A DNA stretch of 64,000 nucleotides from Siderastrea siderea (lineage: Eukaryota; Cnidaria; Anthozoa; Scleractinia; Rhizangiidae). This document shows, in pieces, positions 9,773-21,818 of the stretch (position 1 is the first letter of the stretch; each line of letters begins with the position of its first letter). Below the pieces are notes generated by a model. That model was not told the origin of the DNA. It saw only the letters and a list, made by a program, of their open reading frames with translations, and did not search any database. The position numbers and the translations under genes were made by a program. The DNA is taken from positions 71,215,399-71,279,398 of the forward strand of contig OZ034968.1 of NCBI GenBank assembly GCA_964030785.1. Reading direction: 5' to 3'.

Positions 9773-10640
9773 GTTCCTTTAATGAAAAGGATCGTTTCGT
9801 TCCAAAGGAACTTTTTGTTCTTAATTGTGTTGAAGTGGAACAAAATGTTCCTATTACTATAGGAACAATATGATCCCATTTGTTCATATAGGAACAAAAC
9901 GTTCCTTTAATGAAAAGGACCGTTTTGTTCCAAAGGAACTTTTTGTTCTTAATTGTGTTGAAGTGGAACAAAATGTTCCTATTACTATAGGAACAATATG
10001 ATCCCATTTGTTCATATAGGAACAAAACGTGACCTTTTATTTAGGGCCACCTTGTTCCTAATTCCTTTTTATTTGGGAACTGCACGTTCCTAATTTCCAA
10101 ACAAAGGAACTTCACGTTCCCCTTTTGTTAGGTCCAATTAAGACAGGGGAACGAAATGTTCCTAACTGGGATGCGATTAGGAACAAACAGTTCCTTGTTG
10201 AGCTATGTAAGCTCAGTAGATGGGAACAGGTGTTCCCAATTACCTCGTTAAAGGAGAACTTAACTGGAAATAGGAACTAAGTAATATAGGAACTGTTGGT
10301 TCCTTAATCCTGTTAATAGGAACAACGGTTCCGATTAGATTTCATTATTGGGAACAATACGTTCCCTTTATGTGAAAAGGAATGAAATTATTAGGAACTC
10401 AGGTTCCTAATTACTCAAGAAAGGCCCAACTGATTTGCCAGATTAGGAACAATGCGTTCCTTTGTTATTACAAGGGGCCTTTTGGTTCCTAATCAGTATT
10501 TTTTTGTTCCGAATAGTGCAAAATTCGTTCCTTTGTACGGTTTAAGAGCTGTTCCTTTGTTTCAGAAAAGGAACAGCTGGTTTGTTCCTAATTCAATTAT
10601 AGGAACAAAGGAACAAAAATAGAGGAACGGACCCCTTTTA
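9773..10640. repeat. GGAAC/GTTCC palindromic motif array
   Basis: Two near-identical 128-base units (9773-9900 and 9901-10028) are followed by about 600 bases of degenerate sequence. Throughout, GGAAC and GTTCC pairs recur, often as GGAAC-N(3-8)-GTTCC. I count roughly fifty pentamers in under 900 bases. A C-run at 9711-9725 precedes it. No protein frame is credible here. Confidence 0.9.
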
Positions 10641-12329
10641 TTCGGCCGATCGTAGCGCTCGTGCAACTCGGTTTTCATCCAAACAAACCATCAATTTAAG
10701 CAATTTATAAGTTAAACTAGTTCTGGTCGAACTTTTGCAACAAAACTCAAAGCACGTTAACAGAATTTTGCGGTTCTCTCATTTTGGGAAACGTATAGGA
10801 GGGAGGGAGGGAGGGAAGGAAGGAAGGCCCTTTGGGCTCAGTGCCTCGTGTTCAGTCTCCCTCCACTATACAATGTGGACACAGTCGTCTGAGAAGTCAG
10901 AGACCTCTAGGGACATTACGTTTGGGCTCATTTCTCGGTATTTCACAGTCAACGAAGTATATTTCAAGCTGGGAAGTTGCTGCAAGGAGGAACCCTATGC
11001 CTTGACCATACACTTGGCTTTCAAAGTCTTAATTAATGCTCTTCTGATGACCAAATAACAAAAACCCAATAAACAACAAACGTTTAAAATCATTTTGGTG
11101 AACTGAAGTAGTCATAATCAGAAGTTTTTTCCACTGTAGGTTGAACCACTCTTATTTTCTCTTAGGCAATCGTTTGCTTTTTACAAGGGACAAATTTGGT
11201 TTAACAGTGGTCCGTTCTACAGCGCAGAGTTCGTATGGTTAACACTCAGGCTTCTGTAATAACATGATTTAATTCCCTATCCGCTCTTCTGTATGCCTTA
11301 ACAGTCCCGTTGGCAAAATAGCCTATACCACATGGTTATGTTCTATACCATCCTGTCAAAAACCAGGGTCAAAAGGGTGCTTTGTGTAGCACATAGCTTG
11401 AAAGTTTTCATAAAAGAGAATGCGCAGGGGCCTACCCAAGACTCGTTCAAGTGACCGCCAGATACAGTACAGAAGAAACATGAGGTAAAAACAACGCAAA
11501 CCGTATTTTAAAAGGTTTGTTTGCGTATTCACCAGTGAGTTACTCAAGCATGCTAGGATAAAAGAAATCCGAATTTTCTCAGCTGGAGTTAAAACTATGC
11601 TAGTCTGGGTGCTGTGCCACTGACAGGGAAACTCGTGGGAGCTAGGCCATAAAACCCCATAAAACTAGGCTTATGTGACAAACATTCTACATACTGCTAG
11701 GATTGCATGTCAATCTATATATGGCACATGCGCAGTGGAAGAATATGTGACTCTTAATCTTTCATTAAATCAGTGAACGGAACAAGTTAAATCACCAGAC
11801 CTAAAAATAACCTCCTGTTGAATGACGGAACTTTCACGTTGTTTGTCTAATTGTTTTTTCTCACTGAATCGACACTGGTCACAGGAGGAAACTTTCTTGA
11901 AGGAAAGGTTTCTGAAGAAATCCCATCAGTCATGAGCAAGTAGAAACGTCTAGTTGTTGTATCCATTTGTTAGGGAGTTAGACTGTTTTTCGATATGACA
12001 AACGTCGAGACATTCTCATACCAGCTCGGATGCGGCGTTTGATTTAGAAAGAATAAAACTACTGCTTGGCTTCCTTCGCCATTTTTCTTCCAGCGGATTA
12101 GAGTCACGATCTAGATGAATTTTGTTTGTTTTGTTGTAAAAGAACCCCTGCAAAGCAACTTTTGACGTTAAGAAAATTAACTTAATTTTCAAAAACAGTA
12201 ACCTACCTTTAAAGCACCTGCAGATATGTTTATCTTGATCTGATTTGTAGTCAGCAATGCATACCTCATTCTCTGCGCATGGAAAGTCTTTTTCGCAGAT
12301 GCTCTAAGGAATACAAATTGACCGACTAC
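10641..12329. other. No gene recognised
   Basis: Apart from a short GGGA/GGAA tract (about 10797-10828), I see no exon, RNA gene or clear element. Confidence 0.5.
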
Positions 12330-12333
12330 TTAA

Positions 12334-12717
12334 AGGGACACTGTCACGGGGATTTTTACGTTTTGGGATGAAAAATGTGCTGAAATGTAAATTAAATGGT
12401 TTTTTCCCGCACACAGAATGCTCCTAGAATGTCAAGAAAAGGAAATCAAATGATTTTCTCAAAGGAAGAACAAACCATAGTCAGTTACTGGCGATTTTTC
12501 CATGAAACAAAGGAAAAACTTGAAAACATCAGCCTGATGTTTTCAAGTTGCAAACATATCCATCCTAGCGATCCGCGACAAAACACACTCAATTATAGCC
12601 TTAGAGAACTGGTAGAGTAATTTGAAATGAAATTCAACCAGTATTTTTGGATTTCCGCTGATTAGAATATGTCCCTTTGCTTTTCAAAGTTATCTAGATA
12701 TTGGTGACAGTGTCCCT
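12334..12717. mobile_element. 384-bp MITE with TTAA target duplication
   Basis: Inverted ends AGGGACACTGTCAC are flanked by TTAA on both sides (12330-12333 and 12718-12721). A TTAA duplication is the signature of piggyBac-type transposition. There is no transposase inside. Confidence 0.85.
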
Positions 12718-13119
12718 TTAACAAACTGGGACCTACTTTTGCACGTTAAATATTTATTCCTAGTGCTGGATTTTGCATTTGCCATCTGGAGAAAATACAC
12801 ACTCAAGTACACTTAGATTTTCAACGCAATAGACGGAAAGAAAATATGACCCTTTCGTATTTAACGTATCGGTACAAATACAAGAAATTAAACTAGTTCG
12901 TAATTTATGCCAGAGGTACTATGGACTCCTCTACAAATTTGTTAAACAATTACTTTTGCCAGCTGTCAGCAAAATGTTTTCGAACATTTTAACAAGGAAA
13001 ATCAGTACGGAATTGTTTTAAGAAAATATCGAGACTAGCTCTCTTCATGCCTTCTTTCAATACGCCATTTCACTGAAATCTTCAGTTAATCGATATTCAA
13101 TTCCCTTGTCCGTTGTTAC

Positions 13120-13446
13120 CTGAATTCCTCTATAGATTACTCCGTCCTCGCTTGTAAAGTTCAAGTGGCTGACAAATCGGTCAGAGTCACTTAGTTGGCA
13201 GGTTGATGTTGCCTTGCCTTCGATGGAAATAAGGTTATATGACAAACACCTTGTTTCTATCACGCATTCAAACTGACACGATATTTCCGATGTCACCTCC
13301 AACTCTTTGATGACGCTTCCATTTAGTTTTTGGTCTTTTATCCCCTCTGCAAAATTAATGGATTTAAATTTTGGCCCCGAAAAACGATTTAATCCGTGGA
13401 CGCAAGTTATGACAGAAAACGCAACAACCATCCACAAACCCATCAT
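13120..13446 (-). CDS. Signal peptide plus PAN/apple-like domain, first coding exon of a secreted protein
   Basis: From the ATG at 13446 the exon reads a hydrophobic signal peptide (MMGLWMVVAFSVITCVHG), then a domain with CQFECVIETRCLSYNL and CQLSDSDRF. This is the cysteine pattern of the PAN/apple fold used by secreted and adhesive cnidarian proteins. The frame continues to a stop at about 13057, but CAG|GTAACA just after RGIQ (exon end 13120, phase 0) is a good donor and matches where such domains usually end. Downstream on the same strand lies the fibrinogen-C exon (273-1). PAN plus fibrinogen-C is a common cnidarian architecture, so one gene with a very long, transposon-filled intron is likely. 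The phase mismatch (0 versus 1) calls for at least one intervening exon. Confidence 0.75.
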
Positions 13447-14060
13447 TTCAGCCTGCCTTGTTAAGTATCATTTACAGACTGAAGCAACTTGTTAGAACAT
13501 GAAGTTGTTTGGGCAGAGGATAATAAATAATTTAATATAACTACCAGGCACAATTACCACCTTGGGAGCGTGTTGCTGTTTATCCGGCATGGTTACAGCC
13601 ATTCAATCTCTCAACATATAAATCCTTTTAGTACTACAAATACGTCATGTTGCTACTTTCAAATACATACATTTGGCCAAACGTTTCGTTTTTCTCGCGG
13701 CTTTCGTTTTTGATATTTTCCGTCGGCTTAAAAGAATTGCTTATCTTTTTTCTGATGAACTAATTATACTTTTAGAAAACGGACGGAGGTTTAAATTTTG
13801 AAGAACGGGAAATGCTTTAGGAAGATAAGATTGCGGTCAGTTTCGAATTCTCCCAGTCACAAAGTGTTTTCATGGTGATCCGATTTAAGCAACTTTATAC
13901 GATTAACAGCTTGCTAAGTGAAATTACGTTTTCGTAAACTTAATTACGTACTATCTTAGAAAAGCAGAACTAAAAATAACTTAAGATTTTGTCAACTTTC
14001 ACCTGCACTCAACTGATGTATACATTACTGTCTGAATATAATGTTTTTCCTTTTGTGTTA

Positions 14061-14486
14061 CAGTAAAAACCCTCGCCTAGTGGTTTAAGAGCCTGCTGGC
14101 AGAAATTTGCCATTTTAATACCCAAAAATATAAGAACCTGTTTAGCCAAGTAAGGTCAAGCGGGTTCTTATATGTGGGTTACAGTTGAATTATGATAAAC
14201 ATTTTAACCAAGAAGTTTTATTATACAACTCTTGTTTTAGAGATAACACTACATATTCATTCTGTAATCGGTTTAGTTAGGCTTATCATAATACACTTGT
14301 GAATAAATACTGTATATTTAAGGACCAAACCCAATTTTATTTATTTTTCTGGTAATCAACAACTATATCTCCTTCAAAAAAATTAAGAACCTACTTAGCC
14401 TAAATTGTCAATAACTACCCCAAAATACATGAACCTATTTTGCCAGACTTCAAAAAATGTAGGTTCTTACACGGGGGTTTTCACTG
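14061..14486. mobile_element. 426-bp TA-flanked MITE
   Basis: Inverted ends CAGT(A/G)AAAACCC are flanked by TA on each side (14059-14060 and 14487-14488). This fits a Tc1/mariner-type non-autonomous element. Internal TAAGAACCT motifs repeat. No reading frame. Confidence 0.75.
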
Positions 14487-14674
14487 TACTCTAATTTCTA
14501 CCCCGTTACTTAACTGCATACTCTTAAGAGCAGTCTGAAAACTCATCTTTTTACGCTATTTTTATCTATAGTTATACCGCAGTTTAAATATGTCTCTCAT
14601 ACATTCATTACGTCATCCATTGCACAAGCGGGATATTTAGAATCTAAATTGACCTGCTCCCCGCAGCATCTGAA

Positions 14675-14745
14675 GGTTCCATAGCTTAGTTGGTAGAACA
14701 ACGCACCGGTGTCGTGGAGGTCATGATATTCAATCACATTTTGTC
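14675..14745 (+). repeat. tRNA-derived (SINE-like) remnant
   Basis: TAGCTTAGTTGGTAGAAC matches a tRNA A box, and a degraded B box follows about 35 bases later (ATATTCAATC). The acceptor stem does not close, so this is not a working tRNA gene. Confidence 0.45.
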
Positions 14746-15364
14746 CTTGAAATCGTTTCTCCAGGAAAAAAGCAATTGCTTGAATTGCTGCACGCTGCGA
14801 AGATCATCAGTCCGATCATTTCAAAATTTCATAGTCGCGCAAAATGTGACCTTACTTTAAAGGCGCCTGCGAATGGCCTACTCTCAAATAAGAATACACA
14901 AAACTAAAACAATAAATGCCTTTAAATTTACTTGTCGGGAACTAAGATTCAGTAGAAAACAAAGTCATCTTGTAAACGCTATCGCTTAGTAGTAGAAGTG
15001 CACTTGAACTGTAAAAAATAAGAACTTTAAAACCTTAATTCTACTAATCTAACTAGCCCCCTATCGAGCTAGTTTTAAGACTCTATCTTGTTTGCAGTAC
15101 TAGTCAATCAAATGAATTCAATAGGAAAACTCTTTTGATTTGCAGTAGTTAATGTTTTGTGCGGCGGATACGTCGGCGAAATTCCCAGGAGATGCATGTG
15201 AAGTTGAGATCGATAGATGAAAACCGGCCTGAAAGGCATGATATTCACACAGAGGAGGCTTACAGTGACTTGCAACAGACTTTTAACTCGACAAGAAAAG
15301 TCACGACGAGTTTGTAAATTCACAGTTTAACCTGAAATTGGCTGAACAATTTACTTAAATTGTT

Positions 15365-15392
15365 TATTTATTTATTTATTTATTTATTTATT
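15365..15392. repeat. (ATTT)n microsatellite
   Basis: Seven tandem ATTT units. Confidence 0.9.
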
Positions 15393-15532
15393 AAAGTTTT
15401 ATTTAGATGACAATTTAATGTAATTTTAAAGTTCGTAGGTCCAATTGCTGAGACCTCTAATCGTGTAAGTACAAATTATTTGAGGTAGTCCGCTATCTAT
15501 ACCCAGATTGTGTTTCAAACCTAGCCCGCAGT

Positions 15533-15612
15533 CCGCAGTTCGTGTTGTATACCTAGTCCGTAGTCTGCAATCCGCAGTCCGCAGTCCGCAGTCCGCAGTC
15601 CGTAGTCCGCAG
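15533..15612. repeat. Heptamer (CCGCAGT)n minisatellite upstream of iPGM
   Basis: About ten perfect and imperfect CCGCAGT/CCGTAGT units end about 150 bases before the iPGM start codon, in the expected promoter or 5' UTR region. Confidence 0.85.
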
Positions 15613-15758
15613 TCCCGCCCCTAAAATTGTTTTGGTTGTCTGTACCGCGCATGCAGTCAACCATCATGCACTGGGGCTGTACTACCTGTACTTGACAGTG
15701 GAATTGTGTAAGAGTTTTGCCGGTCAACTTTTATTAGGCTCTATTGGATTTATTCACT

Positions 15759-18700
15759 ATGGCTGTAGTACAGAAAAAAGTTTGTTTGATTGTCATTGAT
15801 GGCTGGGGCATCTCAGAAAACAAAGAAGGTATTTAGCGTATTCTGTGTTTATTATTGTTTGTATTTATTGGCTGGTTGGAACTCCTTGAACAACGAAAAG
15901 TGTTCAGCGGTTGCACGTTGAGTATCGAAGACAGTCTGATGTTCTGTTTATGATCCTTTTTAGGTTTCATGATTAATCCTTCTGTCTTTAAACAAAAAAG
16001 CTGACTTTAAAAGGAAAGTTTTTGAGCTTTAGAACATGTAATTTCTGAAAGTCTTACCAGCTTGAAATCGAGGTTGATCGTCCTTCAATGGTTGACTCCT
16101 TGGTCAATATTAAAGTGATGTCATCTGTGATTTTTCCTCCATGAACTGATTTGTCTCTGACCCTCTTGGTTTATAATTTGGCTTGTTTGTTAGTTATAGT
16201 GATATTTCGGATAAACTCACATGTTCTGTTGGACAATTATTTTTGGCTTGCAAAGTAGTCTCTTGTTGGAATGTTGCGTGACAGTGCGTGACGAAGTAAA
16301 TCACACATCTTGGTAAAAATCTGTCATTGCCTCATAGCACTGGGAATTTTTTAAATTCAACTTTAGCGTTATCTGTGAATTTTAAGTATTTTTTTTAGCT
16401 TGTATTGTTTTCTATTGTACACAACTCCACAAGCTCTGAGCTTTAAACTTTTATTATGGATAAATAAAAGTGATTTGATTGATTGATTGGTAGATAAATT
16501 TAGATTAATCCCTTTTTTGTCTCTGTTTGAGCCACAGAACAGTGTGAAGCCAGTGTAAACTTGTTTTGCCACAGTTACCCCAAGCTCTATGGGAGAGCCT
16601 TGACCTTTGTTCAGCATTGTGAGTGTCGTTATTTGAGCGTCACAGCGACCATTGCGGAATGGCAAAATTAATGGAAAGTAATGGCGAAAGGATTTTGTAT
16701 GGGAATAAATGATTCCTACTTTAATTTAAAAATACTGACAAGTTTTCAATGAAAAGATCCCTACCTGAACTCCTATGCCTGTTTACTTGTCTCTTATGTG
16801 GTTTCTGCGATGATTTAGACAATTCCAGTGAGTTTTAGTTCCACTGCTTTCTCTCTATATTATCCCTTCCCAAGGTTGGGGACTCCAGCCGATAAGCCGA
16901 TCGGGCCCACTAAGGGAAAACAGTCGTAAATTCCTTTTAGAGCCTCTGATCGCCTCAAAATTCCACGTAGACCACGCCATAGTTCTTTCATGCATTTGAG
17001 CCATTTACCCAGGGTCCATATACATAGAGAGAGCATTAAAGGTCACTATTATCTGCAAGCTTTTCCAATGGGAGCTAACGATAATGGCTTTATTCACATG
17101 TCTTGTGCCCCGAGCGGTTGAAAAACAGCTTAGCTACCTGGTTCAAATTACTTACACACTGGGTGGGTGACGGTAAAATGATGCCAATGGCAATTACTTC
17201 TATTTTACTACTATTTTTCCATCACCCACTGGGTGTGTAAGTAATTCAAACCAGTATCTAAGCTGTTTTTCAAACGCTCGGGGCATGAGACATCTGAATA
17301 AAGCCATTATCTACATGTATGGCTCCCAACTGAAAAGCTTGCAGATATTGGCAACCTTTAATGCTCTCTCCATGCATATGGACTCAGGTTAAATGGCTCA
17401 AATGATTGAAAGAACTACTGTATGTGGTCTATGTGGAATTTCAAGGCGATCAGATGCTCTGAAAGGAAGGTTACGGCTGTTTTCCCTCAGCGGACCCGAT
17501 CGGCTTATCGGCTGGAGTCCCCAACCTTGGGAAGGGATAATATAGAGAGAAAGCAATGGAACTAAAACTCACTGGAATTGTCTAAATTGCTCCAGAAACC
17601 ACATAAGAGACAAGTAAACAGGCAGAGGGGTTCAGGTAGGGATCTTTTCATTGAAGACTCGTTAGTATTTTTAAATTGAGGTGGGAATCATTTGTTCCCA
17701 TACAAATCCATGTAATTTTGCTATTATGCAAGGGTCGCCATGACACTCAAATTACAACACTCACTCAACAATAAACAAAGGTCACAGGATCTTTATATCT
17801 CCCATAGAGCTTGGGGTACTTGTGGTTTTGCATGTTTGGAAATCCCATAAATGGCACTTTCTTGACAAGGCCAACATTTTGTGACACTTTCAAAATTCTT
17901 GCCATTGGCTGACTGCAATACAAGCAAGGCTCCTCTTACTGGCCTGATGAGGTCATTTTGATTTACCTGCCCACAGCATAGCACACAATTCTATCCGTTG
18001 TTGAATTTGTTGAATGTATTGTATGATCTCCACTGACCCCTTGGAGATACAGTATGTTCAAGTACGAGGTGTTTTACTAGGCATAGATGTGAATCACTAA
18101 TTCAACCCACACAATTAACTGTAAATAACAATTAACCTTTTTTTTCAAATACATGTAATATTCCAAATAATCTGTGATACAAGAAATTCCTGCAGTAATG
18201 TAACTTTCAGTTACTATTTTCTGGATTTAATTGCAGGCAATGCTGTTGCAAATGCCACAGTACCAGTCATGGATGAATTTTGTTCTGGGAAAAAGAATGC
18301 TTACACCACCCTTGATGCATCTGGTTTGTCAGTGGGTTTACCTGCAGGGCTTATGGGTAACAGTGAAGTGGGACATCTAAACATTGGAGCTGGGAGAGTT
18401 GTTTACCAGGTAAACAAAGTCGTGATGCTAAAAAGGAAATATTCTTTCCACTTGACAAAATGTTCACAAGGAACGTAAACTGCAAAACAGATGCTTGTTT
18501 GTCTTAATTAAACCAGTACAGGAAGGGACAAATTGCCAAAAGCAAGGATACTAAATGTGGTGGGTAGTGCTAACCACTACAAACTTGCCTACACCATGCC
18601 ACACAGTTTATTTACTGAAGTCAACCTTTTGTTTGTTTGTTAGAAGTGTACAAGTTTGTCCCCCAAACCAAATCATGCAAAATTACTGCACAAGTGTGTA

Positions 18701-21700
18701 GGATGACTCGCAAAATTTCCAACAAGTGGGATATTCTTGGTAAAAGATTGGTGCAGCCTTTGTTGAGCCGTATTAAAAGTATAAGATCCAACATCATTTG
18801 ATGACCTCATCCGTTACCTTCTAAGTTAACTGGAGGGGCATGTATAAGAACCCACAGCACTTCTTGAAAAGAGCAGGGAATGTAGTTTCCATTGTCTGTT
18901 CTCTGACCTTACTCTCTCCTGTGCACTCTCAGTGCTCTCAGAGATATGAGCTGGATAAGCCACTCATGTAAATCCAAGGTCATGATGATGATGGTGATGG
19001 TGATGATGATGATGACTGTTCTTTCACCATTTTTTCTTTTTTTGTTTTTGTTTGTTTGTAAATTTTTTATTTATTTTTTTATTTTTTGTTTGTTTTGTTT
19101 TGTTTGTTTGTAATTTTTATTTTTATTTTTATGTAGGATATTGTAAGAATTAGCATGATGTCAGATAACAAGGAGTTTGCAAAAAATGAAGTTTTGGCTG
19201 ATGCAGCTGCAAAAGCAAAGGCCAATAATGGCAGGCTTCATTATCTGGGTTTGGTAAGTTGATGTCTTTGACTTTATAGAATCCTGTGTTATACTGAAAA
19301 CCCTTCTTCCATCATGCAAACACCACTGTTATTAATATTAAGCATTTCAATCCAAGAATACCGAAAAAAAGAAAAAACAAAAATGTGACAAGTCTTTAGA
19401 AAAAATGAAACCATACAGAAGTGCTGGAAAGTACTGATCCAGTAAATTTTGGTCAATACACTAACTGTAATAATAATAGGAAAGATGAACTTTTATTCGT
19501 TTGTCTCACAATTGAATCGCTTTGAGTTGATGATTGCGACGTGTCGACTGCAATACTGCTAGTCTTCATCAGGCAATGAGGTAGATTGTTTGTGTCACTA
19601 TTTGTAGAGTTTGAGGAACAGGTGATAGCAACAGTGACCTATAAATCTAAGATCTGGAAGTGATATGTAGATGACACTTTTACAATCTTAGGTAAAGACT
19701 ATGTAGACAGCTTTTTACAACATCTAAACAGTCAACAGCCCACTATTTGTTTTACCATGGAAATCGAGAAGGATAACACTACTCTCTTCTCGACACGTCA
19801 GTTTCAAGGGATTCAGACGGTCTTTTCACCACCAGTGTTTACATCTAATAGTCAGAATAACAATGAGGATCAAAATGTACCAATAGCAGCGAACCAACAT
19901 GCTACAAATAGCAACATGTAAACAATCGACCTCATCGCCTGATAAAGACTTGCAGTATTGCAGTTGAAATGTCGGGATCAACAAGCCAAAGCGATTCCAT
20001 CGTGAAACAAACGAATAAATGTTCATCTTTCCTATCTTACACCACGATAACCAACAAACACATCTTTAATGACACTGTAATAATGATGATGATGATGATA
20101 ATAATAATAATAATAATAATAATTTATTTGACAATAAAACCTAACGATAAAAATTCATGACATTTCGACTGCTCTTCCGTCATTATCAAGCGAAATGTTG
20201 TATATATATCCATGCAAATTCTTATTCTCAACATTTCGCTTGATAATGACCGAAGAGCGGTCGAAACGTCGTGAATTCTTACCGTTAGTTTTTATTGTCA
20301 ATTGTTTTAAAAAACCCTTACTGATAAAAATAATAATTATTATAATAATAACAACTTTATTTCCATTTCAAAACCGATTTAGCTTTCATCTGAGTGTTCA
20401 CACATTTTTGTGAGGATTCATCTCACTCAAGCTGGGATGATTTCGTAGTGTGTAACTAACTGTAGTGTAGTTAAATTATCTGTTTGTCACTGCAAAGCTT
20501 ATTTACAATTTAACAATACAATAATAGAAGAGCTGTCAATAAACATTTGAGGATTGAGAAGGTATCATTTATGAGAAACTGATGAAGTACAGTTTATACA
20601 TTATTAATTATGTGTAACTGATGTTTTCCTGCATAGGTCAGTGATGGTGGTGTGCATTCACATATTACACATTTAGAATCATTAATTGATGCAGCCAAAG
20701 AACTTGGTGTTCCCAAGTGTTTCATTCAGTTTTTTTCTGATGGACGAGACACAATACCAACCAGTGGAGGTAAATATCGCTGTTAAGCACCTCAGCAAGA
20801 TATATAATTAAAATTGATGTTCTTTTTGTGAGAAATGATACAGTACTTCATGTATGGAAACTTACTTAATCAGGGAGAATATACATGTTGTGTATGATTA
20901 CACAATGAAAACATCTTCAATGTAAATATAAGCTTGAGCTTGAGGCAGAGCATGTCCACGTATTTATTTTGATGTCTTTGGGACCAGCTTAGCCTTAATT
21001 CAATTCTCAGAGCGGGATCCAACAGAAGGTTACTTGTTATCACTTCCTCCAAGCAACCTTGAATTGTCCGAGAATCAGGCTAGGAGGAGATGAATTGTCA
21101 GCAACAAGGCTAAGAATTAAGAACAACTGAGGAGATGGTCTTGTGACATCAATTTCCCTTATAGGTCAGCCATAGAATTCTCATAAATAATTAAATCTGA
21201 ATATGTTTGTTACATTTTGCTCTTGTTAGTGACATATGTGGAACAAGTTTTGAAAAAACTTAAAGAAGTCAACTATGGCTCCCTCGCAACTGTCGTTGGA
21301 CGATATTATGCAATGGACCGTGATAAGCGCTGGGAAAGAATCAAGATTGCTTATGAGGCCTTGGTTCAAGGAAAGGGTGAGACTACCACACCAGACAAAG
21401 TCATTGAGGTATGTTCCAAATTCAAGTGGGAAAGCAAGTTGATGAAATTTGTCTGGTTTTTGTGGAGGAAAAAAAAACTGTTGCCTCTGCCAAGTTATGG
21501 AACTCGCTTCCTTTACAATTACTTAACTGTACAGTAAATCTGTAAGCACTTTTAAGTCACAACGTAAATCCTATCTTGTCAATTTGTGAATGGTTAATAG
21601 TTTTCTACTTATAGAATAGTAAATAGTTATAGTTTATAGTTTTCTACATATAAATTTTTGGGTTTCTTAGTTTGTTTCTCTAGGATTTATTCTATGTATT

Positions 21701-21787
21701 GTAAATTTTTCTTTTCTTTTTTCAAGATTTTTTAACTTTCCTTTAAGACTTGTAAGGGCATTGAGACTATGTAAAATGCCCTAAATA

Positions 21788-21818
<31 letters not shown>

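Larger units (their letters stand above)
19477..20036 (+). mobile_element. Penelope-like retroelement fragment between inverted ~115-base terminal segments
   Basis: The middle part (about 19640-19850) translates in shifting frames to [15 protein letters not shown], then [21 protein letters not shown] and, after a frameshift, [23 protein letters not shown] with this context is the reverse-transcriptase active site as in Penelope-like elements. It is broken by a stop and a frameshift, so it is a dead fragment. It is flanked by inverted copies of a ~115-base segment (about 19477-19590 and 19925-20036) that hold hammerhead-like motifs, as expected for Penelope terminal repeats. It lies in iPGM intron 3. 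Confidence 0.75.

Noticed and set aside
9682..10025. Minus-strand MFLYEQMGSYCSYSN-type frames
   Set aside because: Generated by the 128-base GGAAC/GTTCC repeat units.
14675..14745. Possible functional tRNA gene
   Set aside because: An A box is present, but the B box is degraded and the stems do not pair, so it is called a SINE-like remnant.
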